From Symbiodinium natans (lineage: Eukaryota > Sar > Dinophyceae > Suessiales > Symbiodiniaceae): DNA of 64,000 nt. A model generated the notes under the pieces. The model saw only the letters and a program-made list of their open reading frames with translations, was not told where the DNA came from and made no database searches. Location of the stretch: assembly GCA_905221605.1 (NCBI GenBank), contig CAJNDS010001113.1, forward strand, positions 1,381,163-1,445,162, read 5' to 3'. A program made the translations under genes and the position numbers. Of this stretch, positions 41,301 through 47,066 are shown piece after piece (position 1 is the first letter of the stretch; the number at the start of each line of letters is the position of its first letter).

Positions 41301-41646
41301 GGGTCTGCCATGAGAACTACGAAATCCGGAAACACACCCAAGCGAAATATTTTGACATAGAAATGCGGTATGTAAAAACGCAGGCCCCATGGCAGGCCCT
41401 TCTTTTTCCCAAACCCTTGGGTTTAGGGTTTAGGGTTTAGGGTTTAGGGTTTAGGGTTTAGGGTTTAGGGTTTAGGGTTTAGGGTTTAGGAGCCCCCGCA
41501 GGTACGATGAGCACGGGAAGTGGCGCTTCTGTCCAAATCAAGAGGATCGCACTTGCGCAGATCGATGCTGGGCTTGCATTTGGGAGTTTACGAAAATGAG
41601 GGACTCCGAATATTGTCCCCCAAATAGTAGGATTCCCTCAAAGTAA
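31759..41646 (+). CDS. Secreted class 3 lipase gene, 13 micro-exons
   Basis: Inferred triacylglycerol lipase of the alpha/beta-hydrolase Lipase_3 family, exported by a signal peptide. Exons: 31759-31827, 32499-32534, 33141-33202, 33704-33758, 35732-35762, 36252-36291, 36620-36709, 36907-36948, 37949-38018, 38629-38733, 39411-39481, 40111-40149, 41502-41646. Joined length is 855 bases (284 codons plus TAA) with phase kept at every junction. Landmarks in order: hydrophobic N-terminus; SYCG and NWTC; oxyanion-type FRGS; NWIEDF; CSGCYVEDGF; nucleophile elbow TGHSLGAA (Ser); FESPRVGN; RITHSRDPVPHLPP (Asp); YVHVNYEVWY (His); Cys-rich end. All 12 acceptors are AG; donors are GT (3), GC (5), GA (4). 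Intron 4 could hide one more exon. The last exon and stop are the least certain. No promoter signal was seen. Confidence 0.82.
32231..32480. mobile_element. Inverted-repeat element family L in lipase intron 1
   Basis: AAGGAGGGACCCCTAGAAAG (32,231) faces CTAAAGGGTCCCTCCTT (ending 32,480). The 200-base loop carries a (TA)n tract and CCCTAAAA/CCCGAAA units. The right end lies 18 bases before exon 2. Confidence 0.7.
32499..32534 (+). CDS. Lipase exon 2 (12 codons)
   Basis: TTCAG^GAGAAG opens EKLGRVFSALTQ, closing at CACAG^GTCCTT. It is phase 0 on both sides and bridges the signal exon to the SYCG exon. This is the shortest and weakest of the internal exons, supported by phase and sites. Confidence 0.55.
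32858..32976. mobile_element. TIR element family B, copy in lipase intron 2
   Basis: ACTTGGAGGTCCATGGGTAC faces GTACCCATGAACCTTCAAGT. The interior is TA-rich with GGTTATA. Confidence 0.8.
33003..33122. repeat. Pure CCCTAAA array in lipase intron 2
   Basis: Seventeen regular units end 20 bases before the exon 3 acceptor CCACCGCAG. Confidence 0.95.
33141..33202 (+). CDS. Lipase exon 3: SYCG...NWTC region
   Basis: CCGCAG^ATC opens IHQRQASYCGADERLRNWTC, ending AG^GCTCGC (GC donor). The SYC...WTC pattern is typical of the N-terminal disulfide region of secreted class 3 lipases. The two leftover bases AG join the G of exon 4 to make AGG. Confidence 0.75.
33704..33758 (+). CDS. Lipase exon 4
   Basis: TCCGAG^GCC continues PCEEAGVQVVPNSVRILD and ends at GAT^GAGGGG (GA donor). 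Exon 5 starts CAG^GAGGGA, so GAGGG flanks both ends of the intron. The Cys completes a C-x2-C with exon 3. Confidence 0.7.
33859..34010. repeat. G-strand telomeric array in lipase intron 4
   Basis: More than twenty TTTAGGG units with a single TTCAGGG. It lies 100 bases after exon 4. A shorter array precedes it at about 33,772-33,815. Confidence 0.95.
34143..34190. repeat. 28-base telomeric insert between 10-bp direct repeats
   Basis: ATTTTTCCTT occurs at 34,143-34,152 and at 34,181-34,190. Exactly four units of AGGGTTA/TTTAGGG sequence lie between them. It looks like a minimal telomeric insertion with target duplication, inside lipase intron 4. Confidence 0.7.
34585..34690. mobile_element. 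Element family D, copy in lipase intron 4
   Basis: CTGGGGACCCAGAGTAGGC at left, CAGTTCCCTTCAAACCCC and AAGAAGGGCACCC inside, ATTCCTAGGTGACTC at right. It matches copies at 27,369, 46,955 and 49,326. Confidence 0.7.
34921..35068. mobile_element. Family C-like inverted repeat around a TA tract
   Basis: GGTACCCTGTAGAATCCCTTA at left and AGGAAGGTACCTAACTCCC with TTCCCTATGAGGAACC at right enclose (TA)n (about 34,949-35,020). Weak pairing; a decayed relative of the 35,346 element. A + frame at about 35,290-35,345 (IDLDGLVAAEHTGESART) downstream could be an extra exon. Confidence 0.4.
35346..35525. mobile_element. Inverted-repeat element family C, copy 2, with array in loop
   Basis: GTTCTGAGTAGGGAACGAGG at left faces CCTCATTCCCTACTAAGAAC at right. 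The loop holds a run of about nine TTTAGGG units (35,399-35,464). This is the same design as family A copy 2: a telomeric array inside a TIR element. Confidence 0.75.
35603..35622. repeat. 20-bp segment inverted at 39,370-39,389 (family H)
   Basis: CTACTATTTGCTTAAGAACC here is the exact reverse complement of 39,370-39,389. Both are in lipase introns (4 and 10), 3.8 kb apart. A shorter match, TTGCTTAAGAACCCCCC, is at about 50,048. Confidence 0.6.
35732..35762 (+). CDS. Lipase exon 5: FRGS (oxyanion region)
   Basis: TTGTGCAG^GAG opens EGCIISFRGS plus one base, ending AGCG^GCTTGC (GC donor). FRG(T/S) follows the central strand that carries the oxyanion hole in class 3 lipases. It is 31 bases long. 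Confidence 0.75.
35970..36087. mobile_element. TIR element family K in lipase intron 5
   Basis: ACCATGGGTTCCCCTAC and GTAGGGGAACCCATGGT are perfect 17-bp inverted repeats 118 bases apart end to end. The interior holds CCCCCCCAATTATT and GGGGGAACCTAGGGGGGG. A partial copy is at 27,223. Confidence 0.8.
36252..36291 (+). CDS. Lipase exon 6: DNFVNWIEDF
   Basis: AGTGAG^GTGAC opens DNFVNWIEDFRF, ending TTTTG^GCGCCT (GC donor). N-W-I-x-D is a conserved Lipase_3 landmark after FRG(T/S). The first two bases complete a Gly codon with the last base of exon 5. Confidence 0.8.
36620..36709 (+). CDS. Lipase exon 7: CSGCYVEDGF
   Basis: CTCTGAG^GAAC opens NHVVPFDWCSGCYVEDGF and on to SSVWQNVKSEL, ending CTGCT^GTCACT (GT donor). 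The C..C.V..GF pattern matches the VH.GF strand of fungal-type lipases. The joined codon with exon 6 is TGG (Trp). Confidence 0.8.
36754..36855. repeat. CCCTAAA array filling half of lipase intron 7
   Basis: Fourteen units in a 197-base intron. On the coding strand the array is in C-orientation, whereas that in intron 9 is in G-orientation, so both orientations are tolerated. Confidence 0.95.
36907..36948 (+). CDS. Lipase exon 8
   Basis: GTCTAG^GTC opens SHLAEIGCVPAQR plus two bases, ending GGAC^GCGGGT (GC donor). It links the helix of exon 7 to the strand leading into GHSLG. The join to exon 9 gives RTYITGHSLG. Confidence 0.7.
37391..37450. mobile_element. Family B remnant in lipase intron 8
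   Basis: GACTGGAGGCTCATGGAACTT and CCCTACTTGTAAGTGC resemble the left end and interior of family B. The right terminus is missing. Confidence 0.45.
37949..38018 (+). CDS. Lipase exon 9: nucleophile elbow GHSLG
   Basis: CTATCAG^GTAC opens YITGHSLGAAVGTLAMCNLP and LGR, ending GGCCGG^GTTTAGGG. GHSLG holds the catalytic serine. The downstream TTTAGGG array provides the GT donor. The preceding CT-rich tract is a good polypyrimidine stretch. Confidence 0.85.
38019..38190. repeat. G-strand array starting at a splice donor; TTTATTAGGG sub-array
   Basis: The first base of lipase intron 9 is the first base of this array. After five TTTAGGG units it becomes a nearly uniform TTTATTAGGG 10-mer (about 38,051-38,138), then GCTTAGG and TTTAGGG. 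Confidence 0.9.
38255..38393. repeat. G-strand telomeric array in lipase intron 9
   Basis: TTTAGGG and TTTAGGGG units with a few TTTTTAGGG. Confidence 0.9.
38629..38733 (+). CDS. Lipase exon 10: FESPRVGN
   Basis: CTCGGAG^TCT opens SLKKMRQAIGYNVSLSYLFE and SPRVGNAAFAAAFDQ: 35 codons. SPRVGN.AFA is the strongest sequence signature of Lipase_3 after GHSLG. It ends at CAG^GAGCTT (GA donor). Exon 11 starts CAG^GAGTTC, so CAGGAG borders both sides of the intron. Confidence 0.88.
39088..39143. repeat. (GAT)n-type trinucleotide tract
   Basis: GATGATGAAGATGATGACGGTGGTGATG... continues for about 55 bases in lipase intron 10. It could encode an acidic stretch but no exon borders support that. Confidence 0.85.
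39370..39389. repeat. Inverted partner of 35,603-35,622
   Basis: GGTTCTTAAGCAAATAGTAG lies 21 bases before the exon 11 acceptor. It follows a C tract and A-rich tract at about 39,285-39,312. Confidence 0.6.
39411..39481 (+). CDS. Lipase exon 11: catalytic Asp region
   Basis: GACCAG^GAG opens EFSRKIPAYRITHSRDPVPH and LPP, ending CCTCC^GAACCT (GA donor). R.(T/V)(H/N)..D.VP..P is the Lipase_3 Asp motif. The Asp of SRDPVP is the predicted charge-relay acid. Confidence 0.88.
39620..40110. other. Lipase intron 11, repeat-poor part
   Basis: It contains a short TTTAGGG array at its left (about 39,569-39,610), a poly-C tract at about 39,881-39,894 and a TA-rich tract (about 40,035-40,095). Two copies of CTCCCAC/CTTCCAC(G/T)C(C/G)CTCAAAACGG.. 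occur at about 39,966-40,013. Confidence 0.5.
40111..40149 (+). CDS. Lipase exon 12: catalytic His region
   Basis: GTGAAAG^GATT opens IGFKYVHVNYEV plus TG, ending TTTG^GCTGCTGGGC (GC donor). The His in YVHVNYEVWY completes the Ser-Asp-His triad. The intron begins with GCTGCTGGGCT, which resembles the terminus of family D elements. Confidence 0.82.
40150..41501. other. Lipase intron 12
   Basis: It contains (40,200-40,300) two copies of a TAGCGAGG/GGTGCCT(A/T)(A/G)GATCATTTTTA motif, C-rich tracts (about 40,570-40,640), a 31-base poly-C ending in T at about 40,952-40,986, and a pure TTTAGGG array (about 41,418-41,488). Overlapping open frames at 40,530-40,935 on both strands carry no recognised domain. 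Confidence 0.5.
41502..41646 (+). CDS. Lipase exon 13: Cys-rich C-terminus
   Basis: CCCGCAG^GTAC completes the Trp codon and opens YDEHGKWRFCPNQEDRTCAD and RCWACIWEF. Closely spaced cysteines after EVWY are usual at the C-terminus of secreted class 3 lipases. The frame reaches TAA at 41,644-41,646. An earlier exit at TGCTGG^GCTTGC is possible, so the end is uncertain. Confidence 0.65.
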
Positions 41647-41713
41647 GGACCCTAATAAGGTACCCAGAATTTCGGAGACCCCAAGTTGTTTTTTGGAGAG
41701 GGTTTAGGGTTTG

Positions 41714-41807
41714 ACTTCAAGGTTCATGGATACTTGCAAGTTTTTGGCCAGAGTTACCCTACTTCTAACTTCTGACCCTCCTTCTACGTACCCATGAACC
41801 TCCAAGT
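41714..41807. mobile_element. TIR element family B, copy (94 bp)
   Basis: ACTTCAAGGTTCATGGATAC faces GTACCCATGAACCTCCAAGT. It is inserted in the middle of G-strand telomeric repeat (TTTAGGGTTTG before, AGGGTTTGGGG after). A CCCTAAA array follows at 41,833-41,921. Confidence 0.8.
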
Positions 41808-42006
41808 AGGGTTTGGGGTTTCGGGTTTAGGGCCTAAACCCTAAACCCTAAACCCTAAACCCTAAACCCTAAACCCTAAACCCTAAACCCTAAACCCTAA
41901 ACCCTAAACCCTAAACCCTGTGCCTTCAGCAGCCCCCAGCTTGGGAAGCCAAGGATACTCGTTGCTGACGACCCTGCCGCGGCTGGGCAGCGGAGAAGCT
42001 TTTACA

Positions 42007-42115
42007 TGGCCAAGTTAAGAAAATCAAACCTCATTGGGGTTTAGGGTTTAGGGTTTAGGGTTTAGGGTTTAGGGTTTAGGGTTTAGGGTTTGGCCAAGTT
42101 AAAAGAAAACTCATT
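42007..42115. repeat. TTTAGGG array between 25-29-bp direct repeats
   Basis: TGGCCAAGTTAAGAAAATC...CTCATT (42,007-42,035) is repeated as TGGCCAAGTTAAAAGAAAACTCATT (42,091-42,115). Eight TTTAGGG units lie exactly between them. This is the clearest target-duplication-like structure in the window. Confidence 0.85.
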
Positions 42116-42239
42116 AAGAAGACCTCTAATGTGACTAATATGACTCTTTCCCCCCAAGACTTCATCCACCCTAAACCCTATCAGCTCTAAGCCACTTAAA
42201 CCCTTAACCCCCTAAGCCGCAAACCTGACAAACCCTCTT

Positions 42240-42962
42240 AAACTAGAGACCTAAACCCGAAACCCGAAACCCCAAACCCCAAACCCCAAACCCCAAACCC
42301 CAAACCCTAAACCCTAAACCTTAAACCCTAACCCTAAACCCAAAACCCTAAACCCTAAACCCTAGGCATCCTGGCGATCATTGCGCGTCGCCTATAGCAC
42401 CCGGGGGCACGCTCTGCCACCTGCGCCAGCAAGGGGTTACAAGAAGGGTTTAGGGTTTGGGGTTTAGGGTTTCGGGTTTAGGGTTTAGGGTTTAGGGTCT
42501 AGGGTTAGGGGACCTTGAATTGCATATTCCGCCGGAACCCCTTAAGGACGGGGTTTAGGGTTTAGGGTTTAGGTTTAGGGTTTAGGTTTTAGGGTTTATG
42601 GTTCGGGGTTTAATGTTTAGGGCTTCGGGTTTAGGGTTTAGGGTTTAGAGTTTAGGGTTGATCTGGTTTGTCTTGGTGGCTGTTGGGTTGCACAGCTGGG
42701 TTAGTTAGGGTTTTAGTTTTAGGGTTTAAGGGGGTTTAGGGTGTTGGGTTTAGGGTTAATTAAGGGGTTTTGGGGGTTGGAGGATTTAGGGTTTACGGGC
42801 CACCCGAGTTGTTTTTCTGTTTCTTTCGCATCGCTGCAAGTGATTCTATGAACTTCTCGCCTCTAAATTCCGAAAAACTCCGAAACCTTCAATCCCCGCA
42901 CCCCACACCCTGCACCCCAAACCCCACACCCAAAGAATGGTACCATTGTTTTCGGAAACGCG
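42240..42962. other. Arrays and open stretch, no recognised gene
   Basis: C-strand units (CCCGAAA, CCCCAAA, CCCTAAA) lie at about 42,252-42,365, G-strand arrays at 42,445-42,508 and 42,549-42,660. A + frame at about 42,790-42,960 is open but unrecognised. It may be the body of a tRNA-derived SINE read from the minus strand. Confidence 0.35.
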
Positions 42963-42972
42963 TACCGCTAAA

Positions 42973-43029
42973 GTTGGTGGGAGGATTCGAACCCAAGACG
43001 CGCGATTATCAGGGTGACGCCTTGGCCAC
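42973..43029 (-). tRNA. Truncated tRNA-Ile-like relic
   Basis: On the minus strand, GTGGCCAAGGCG (D-arm/box A-like) is followed by CTGATAA, an anticodon loop with GAT. Then comes GGTTCGAATCC (42,983-42,993 on +), a perfect box B/T-loop. The 5' acceptor arm is missing: a telomeric array begins at about 43,030. The anticodon stem pairs poorly. It may be a pseudo-tRNA or the head of a tRNA-derived SINE. Confidence 0.45.
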
Positions 43030-43877
43030 TTTAGGGTTTAGGGTTTAGGGTTTTCGGGCTTGCCGGGGGCGGATTGGCGGGGTGTTGGGGGGGGGGGGGG
43101 GGGGGGGGGGGAAGGCAGGAATTTACAGCATGGTCAAGGAAGGTGTTTCTAGCCATTCCAAAGCAAACCTTCACCCTAAACCCGAAACCCTAAACCCGAA
43201 ACCCAAAACCCTGTTGGGACTTGCTTGGTATCGGCTCTTGCTCGACAAGGAGTTGTTTTAATACCTCGCCGGCGGGAGTTTTTTGGGCGAGACCCTGGAG
43301 TTTAAAATGTGTGGCGGGTCCAGGCCCTAATATCTTAATCAAGAAAATGTCTTAAGACACTCCTGGGGCGTACCCTAAGAACCCCAAGCCTACCTTCTTT
43401 GTAGGTTCCCTTAGGTGTAGAAGTAACAAAAACAACCTACAAAACTGTAGGTTTTGGTGTCTAAACCCTAAGCCCTAAAGCCTAAACCCTAAACCCGAAT
43501 CCCTAAACCCCAACCCCCCCTAGACCCTAAACCCTAAGCCCTAAACCCTAACCCCTAAACCCTAAACCCTGAACCCTAAACCCTAAACCCTAAACCCGCC
43601 AAAGCCAGAACCCTCAGGCGAATGCCCCGTCCGGCGTCCAAAGGCAGTCGACCATGGCTTCTGGGACCCTGAGTTGCTAAGGGTTTAGGGGTTTAGGGGT
43701 TTAGGCGTTTAGGGGTTTAGGGGTTTAGGGGTTTAGGGGTTTGGGGGTTTAGGGGTTTAGGGGTTTAGGGTTTAGGGTTTAGGGTTTAGGGTGTAAAGAG
43801 TCTAGGGTTTAGGGTTTGGAGTTGCTTCCAGGTTGTATTCTTGGCAGAGGGGGAAGGGTGTAGGGGGTCAGGGTTCT
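43030..43877. other. Arrays, poly-G and short islands
   Basis: A G homopolymer (about 43,088-43,111), C-strand units (about 43,455-43,595), and TTTAGGGG-type units (about 43,680-43,800). Islands at about 43,120-43,165 and 43,600-43,675 are open on + but unrecognised. Confidence 0.45.
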
Positions 43878-43977
43878 ACAGGGTAGTTATAAGGGCCCTA
43901 AATTGGGTTATAAGGACCCTAAGTTAGGTTATAAGTCCCTTAACTACAGTTAGTATAGTAAGGGGGCCCCACTCTGT
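43878..43977. mobile_element. TIR element family F, copy 2 (100 bp)
   Basis: It has an 88-base identity with copy 1 at 22.2 kb, but about 21 bases are missing from its left terminus, so only the right TIR (AAGGGGGCCCCACTCTGT) is whole. Confidence 0.85.
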
Positions 43978-44376
43978 AGGGTTCTAGGGCTTGGGGGTCC
44001 AGGATTTTGGGCTTCAGGGTTAAAGTGGTTTAGAGAGGGCTTAGAGGGCTTAGAGGGTTTAGAGGGTTCAGAGGGTTCAGGTTGTTTAGAGAGATTTTAG
44101 GGCGCTGGGCTTTTGTTTATTCTGAAGTTCCAGGTGCATGCAAAACTCCTGGAATGGGTTCAGGGTTTAGAGAAGTAAGGTTGAAAACTACAAATTTCAA
44201 GGCAGGAAAGCGTCAAGAGACATTAAATTTTAAAAGGAATACAGAACCACCGAAGGGTGCTTAAACAGATTGAAAAAAGCAGCAACACGCCATTTGATTT
44301 TGACAAGGCAAGTTATGTCAGGTAGCAACTTTACAGCGCAGCGACCATGAAATTATTTCGGGCATTATTTTGATCT

Positions 44377-44407
44377 ATTGTAATGTAAGTGCTCATTACA
44401 TTACAAT
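44377..44407. promoter_or_regulatory. Perfect AT-rich hairpin upstream of the integrase relic
   Basis: ATTGTAATGTAA and TTACATTACAAT are perfect 12-base arms with a 7-base loop, 27 bases before the ATG at 44,435. In an intact element it could be a promoter, operator or terminator; its role is unknown. Confidence 0.45.
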
Positions 44408-44434
44408 GAGCAATGTGTTGTTGTTTATGTGAGT

Positions 44435-44957
44435 ATGGATAAACAAAAGACCATGACTGATATACGTTACGATCGGTCGGGATTTGGGAGTAAGGCGACT
44501 ACCCTGATAGATGCCAGAAAGAAGGATGCCAGTATTACGAAGGAAGATGTTGAAGAGTCTTTACGCAGAACGTTGCGAGAACAGTTTTTTGTGGCTCCGC
44601 GTGCACATTTCGAATGAACGAGCCAAAACAGCAACATGTTTGAATGGGATTAGGTGTTCTGATTGATTTTTGTAGTAAATATGCCACTGTTCCGCTAAGA
44701 GTAAAGAACCACCTGATGTACTAGCAGGAACGATGGAAGGACTACAACGCATGGGTGATAAACCGATGATGTCTTACAGTGATGAGGAAGGGAGCTTGTA
44801 AAGAAAAACCAGTTCTTGTAATTCGGGTACATAGAACACGAAACCATTCCAGCTTTCACCGAGAGATTGATAAGAACCTGTAAAGATGTGCTGTTTAAGC
44901 GGGTTGAAGCAGATTAAACCAGAAAAGGGTAAACAAAGTATGCGGTGGATAGGTCTT
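44435..44957 (+). pseudogene. Decayed DDE integrase of Polinton/Polinton-like virus type
   Basis: An integrase would join linear element DNA to the chromosome. Four matching segments lie in order in three frames: 44,435-44,617 (YDRSGFGSKATTL, ITKEDV, FFVAPRAHFE); 44,644-44,710 (VLIDFCSKYATV); 44,712-44,801 (DVLAGTMEGLQRMGDKP, SYSDEEG, with a catalytic-type Asp at 44,781); 44,855-44,957 (FTERLIRTCKDVLFKRV with the catalytic-type Glu at 44,861, then KGKQS, RWIG). The first Asp, expected just after HFE, is lost with a deletion near 44,618-44,643. The order GFGS / integrase core D..E matches integrases of Polintons and Polinton-like viruses of protists as I know them. The locus is AT-richer than its surroundings. 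No capsid or polymerase gene was recognised next to it. It could instead belong to another rve-type retroelement. Confidence 0.68.
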
Positions 44958-45234
44958 GGCTTTGGCTGGCTCCGGCTTGCTGTGAGTAGTGTTTTGGCGG
45001 CCTTGGGCTGCGGCATGGCTTCATACAACTGCACGCCTGTCAGCGCGCGACCTCACCTTAAACCCTAAACCCTAAATCCCTAAAACCCTACAACCCTAAA
45101 ACCCTAAATCCCTAAAACCCTAAACCCTCAACCCTAAAACCCTAAATCCTAAACCCTAAACCCCCTAGGCCACCCAGAGTGGCCGCTCTTGGTGTAGCCG
45201 CAGCTGCATCCAGCCACCGCATCACGCCGAGGAT

Positions 45235-45467
45235 GTATCTCTGCATGCAAACCTGAGTTTAGGGCTTTAGGGTGTGTTAGGGCTTTAAGAGTTCTTTAGG
45301 GTTTTGGAGGTTTTTTTAGGGTTTTTTTTAAGGGTTTTAGGGTTTAGGGTGGCTCTTAGGACTTTGTTTTTTGGGTTTTTTGTTGAAACTACAACAAGGG
45401 GCCTAAAAGTTAAACATTTAGGAGAGGTTCAGAAGCCAGCCAAGGTATTTCTGCATGCAAACCTGAG
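45235..45467. repeat. Degenerate telomeric block between 23-bp direct repeats
   Basis: GTATCTCTGCATGCAAACCTGAG at 45,235-45,257 recurs with one change at 45,445-45,467. The DNA between is drifted TTTAGGG/GCTTTAGGG sequence plus about 75 unique bases. Confidence 0.75.
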
Positions 45468-45822
45468 CTCATGACTCCACAAGGTTTACGTCGGGGTTTC
45501 GGGTTCTTAGGGTTTTTAGAGGCGTTTTAGGGGATTTTGGGTTTTTTTGGTTTTTTGGGCTTCTGGGTTTTTGGGGGGTTTTTTGTGGGTTTTCAGGTTT
45601 TGGGGGTTTAAGCGTTTTAGGGTTTTGCTGTTTTAGCGTTTTGGGGATTTAGGTTTTCAGGGTTTTGGGTTTAGCTTCAAGGTTTGAACAGCCCCGGAAC
45701 CTGAAACCCCCATCTGAACCCTAAACCCTAAACCCTAAACCCTAAACCCTAAACCCTAAACCCTAAACCCTAAACCCTAAACCCTAAACCCCCATACGCC
45801 TTGGGTGTCGGTTAGATTTCAG

Positions 45823-45892
45823 GTGGCAGGGATCGGGCTGATAAGGTTGGCTAGGGTGAAAGTCAACCAGTTCACCTCTCAGAGGCTTGCAG
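45823..45892 (+). CDS. Coding-like island, unknown protein
   Basis: GATTTCAG^GTG opens VAGIGLIRLARVKVNQFTSQ and RLA, ending GCAG^GAACAT (GA donor). Telomeric arrays flank it on both sides (45,719-45,790 and 45,899-45,961). Confidence 0.4.
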
Positions 45893-46299
45893 GAACATAT
45901 AGGGTTTAGGGTTTAGGGTTTAGGGTTTAGGGTTTAGGGTTTAGGGTTTAGGGTTTAGGGCCTATTCAAATTCAGTTGGAATGGGTAGCCCTCACAGCAG
46001 ATTTTGGGCTAGTCATGCATTCCTTCACTCGTCAGCCCATATCCGGGCTCAGATGCCAAGCAGCTGTCTATATGTTCCGGGGGGTTTGTGGTTTAGGGCT
46101 TCTTGCTTTGCGGACGAGGGACAGGGGCATGGGAAGGAGCGACTCGGTACTGCTTGGGACCGCCATCCCTGCCTAAACCCCTCAGCCCTAAACCCTAAAG
46201 CCCAAAACCTTCAAGCCTAAACCTTAATTAAACGCTAAACCCTAAACCCTAAACCCTAAACCCTAAACCCTAAACCCTAAACCCTAAACCCTAAACCCT

Positions 46300-46954
46300 T
46301 TCAGCGAATTAGGGCAAGGAAATGTCAGCCGAGGCTCAAATCCTTTCAGTGCACGATAGAGAGGGCGCCGAATGCGCTCAGCTCTGATGTCTGGCCGCCT
46401 TTAGGGCATTGGGGTTTAGGGTTTAGGGTTTAGGGTTTAGGGTTTAGGGTTTAGGGTTTGGGGCTTTACATTTTCTATGGGGGGCATGCGATTCTTGGGA
46501 GGCATTGATCTAGGAGTTGCCAGAACAGCTCAGAGAAGCGCAGCTCCGCAGCAGCTCAAGATAACAGCGGGCGCGGGTTTAAGGATTCCCGGGTTTAGGG
46601 GTAAAGGTTTTTTTGGGGGGGTTAAACTAGGTTTGGGGGCTTCGAGGTTGAGGATGTCGGGGCTCAGCATTTCGTGTGCAGGGTTTACTAAGAACCCCCC
46701 AGACATAAGATATAGAAAAGCCCTGTATTACCCGTATAAAGACCTATATATATATATTTATTTTATATATTTTTTTTTTTTGGGGGGGGGGTTGTTTTTA
46801 AGGAAGTACATTTTGTTAGGGTGGCTCTTAAACATATAGTCGGGTTCGATTTGCTGGTGATCGAAAGCGCTAACAACGCAGACAAAGCAAAGCACAGGCG
46901 GAGGAAGAGGAGCGGCGCTCGCGTGGTCAGAATGCATTTTTGCTTCTTTTCCAA
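46300..46954. other. Islands, short arrays and TA/T-rich tract
   Basis: Open + islands lie at about 46,322-46,385 (MSAEAQILSVHDREGAE) and 46,495-46,575 (LGGIDLGVARTAQRSAA). A pure TTTAGGG array lies at about 46,412-46,459 and a TA then T/G homopolymer at about 46,741-46,798. Unrecognised. Confidence 0.35.
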
Positions 46955-47066
46955 CGGACCCGGAGTAGGCCCTTATTCCCTCATCTTAGGGTTTAGGTCC
47001 CCTTATAAACCCCCTTTAAGCCAGCATGGGTACGCTTTTCAAACCGAGGCTACTCTTGGGTCTAGA
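46955..47066. mobile_element. Element family D, copy
   Basis: CGGACCCGGAGTAGGCCCTTA at left, GGTCCCCTTATAAACCCC inside, GAGGCTACTCTTGGGTCTAGA at right. The ends pair as an imperfect terminal inverted repeat. Confidence 0.7.

Noticed and set aside
41925-42035. Response-regulator-like RILVADD motif
   Set aside because: The short phrase in an open island has no supporting receiver-domain motifs around it. Part of it overlaps the duplicated target segment.
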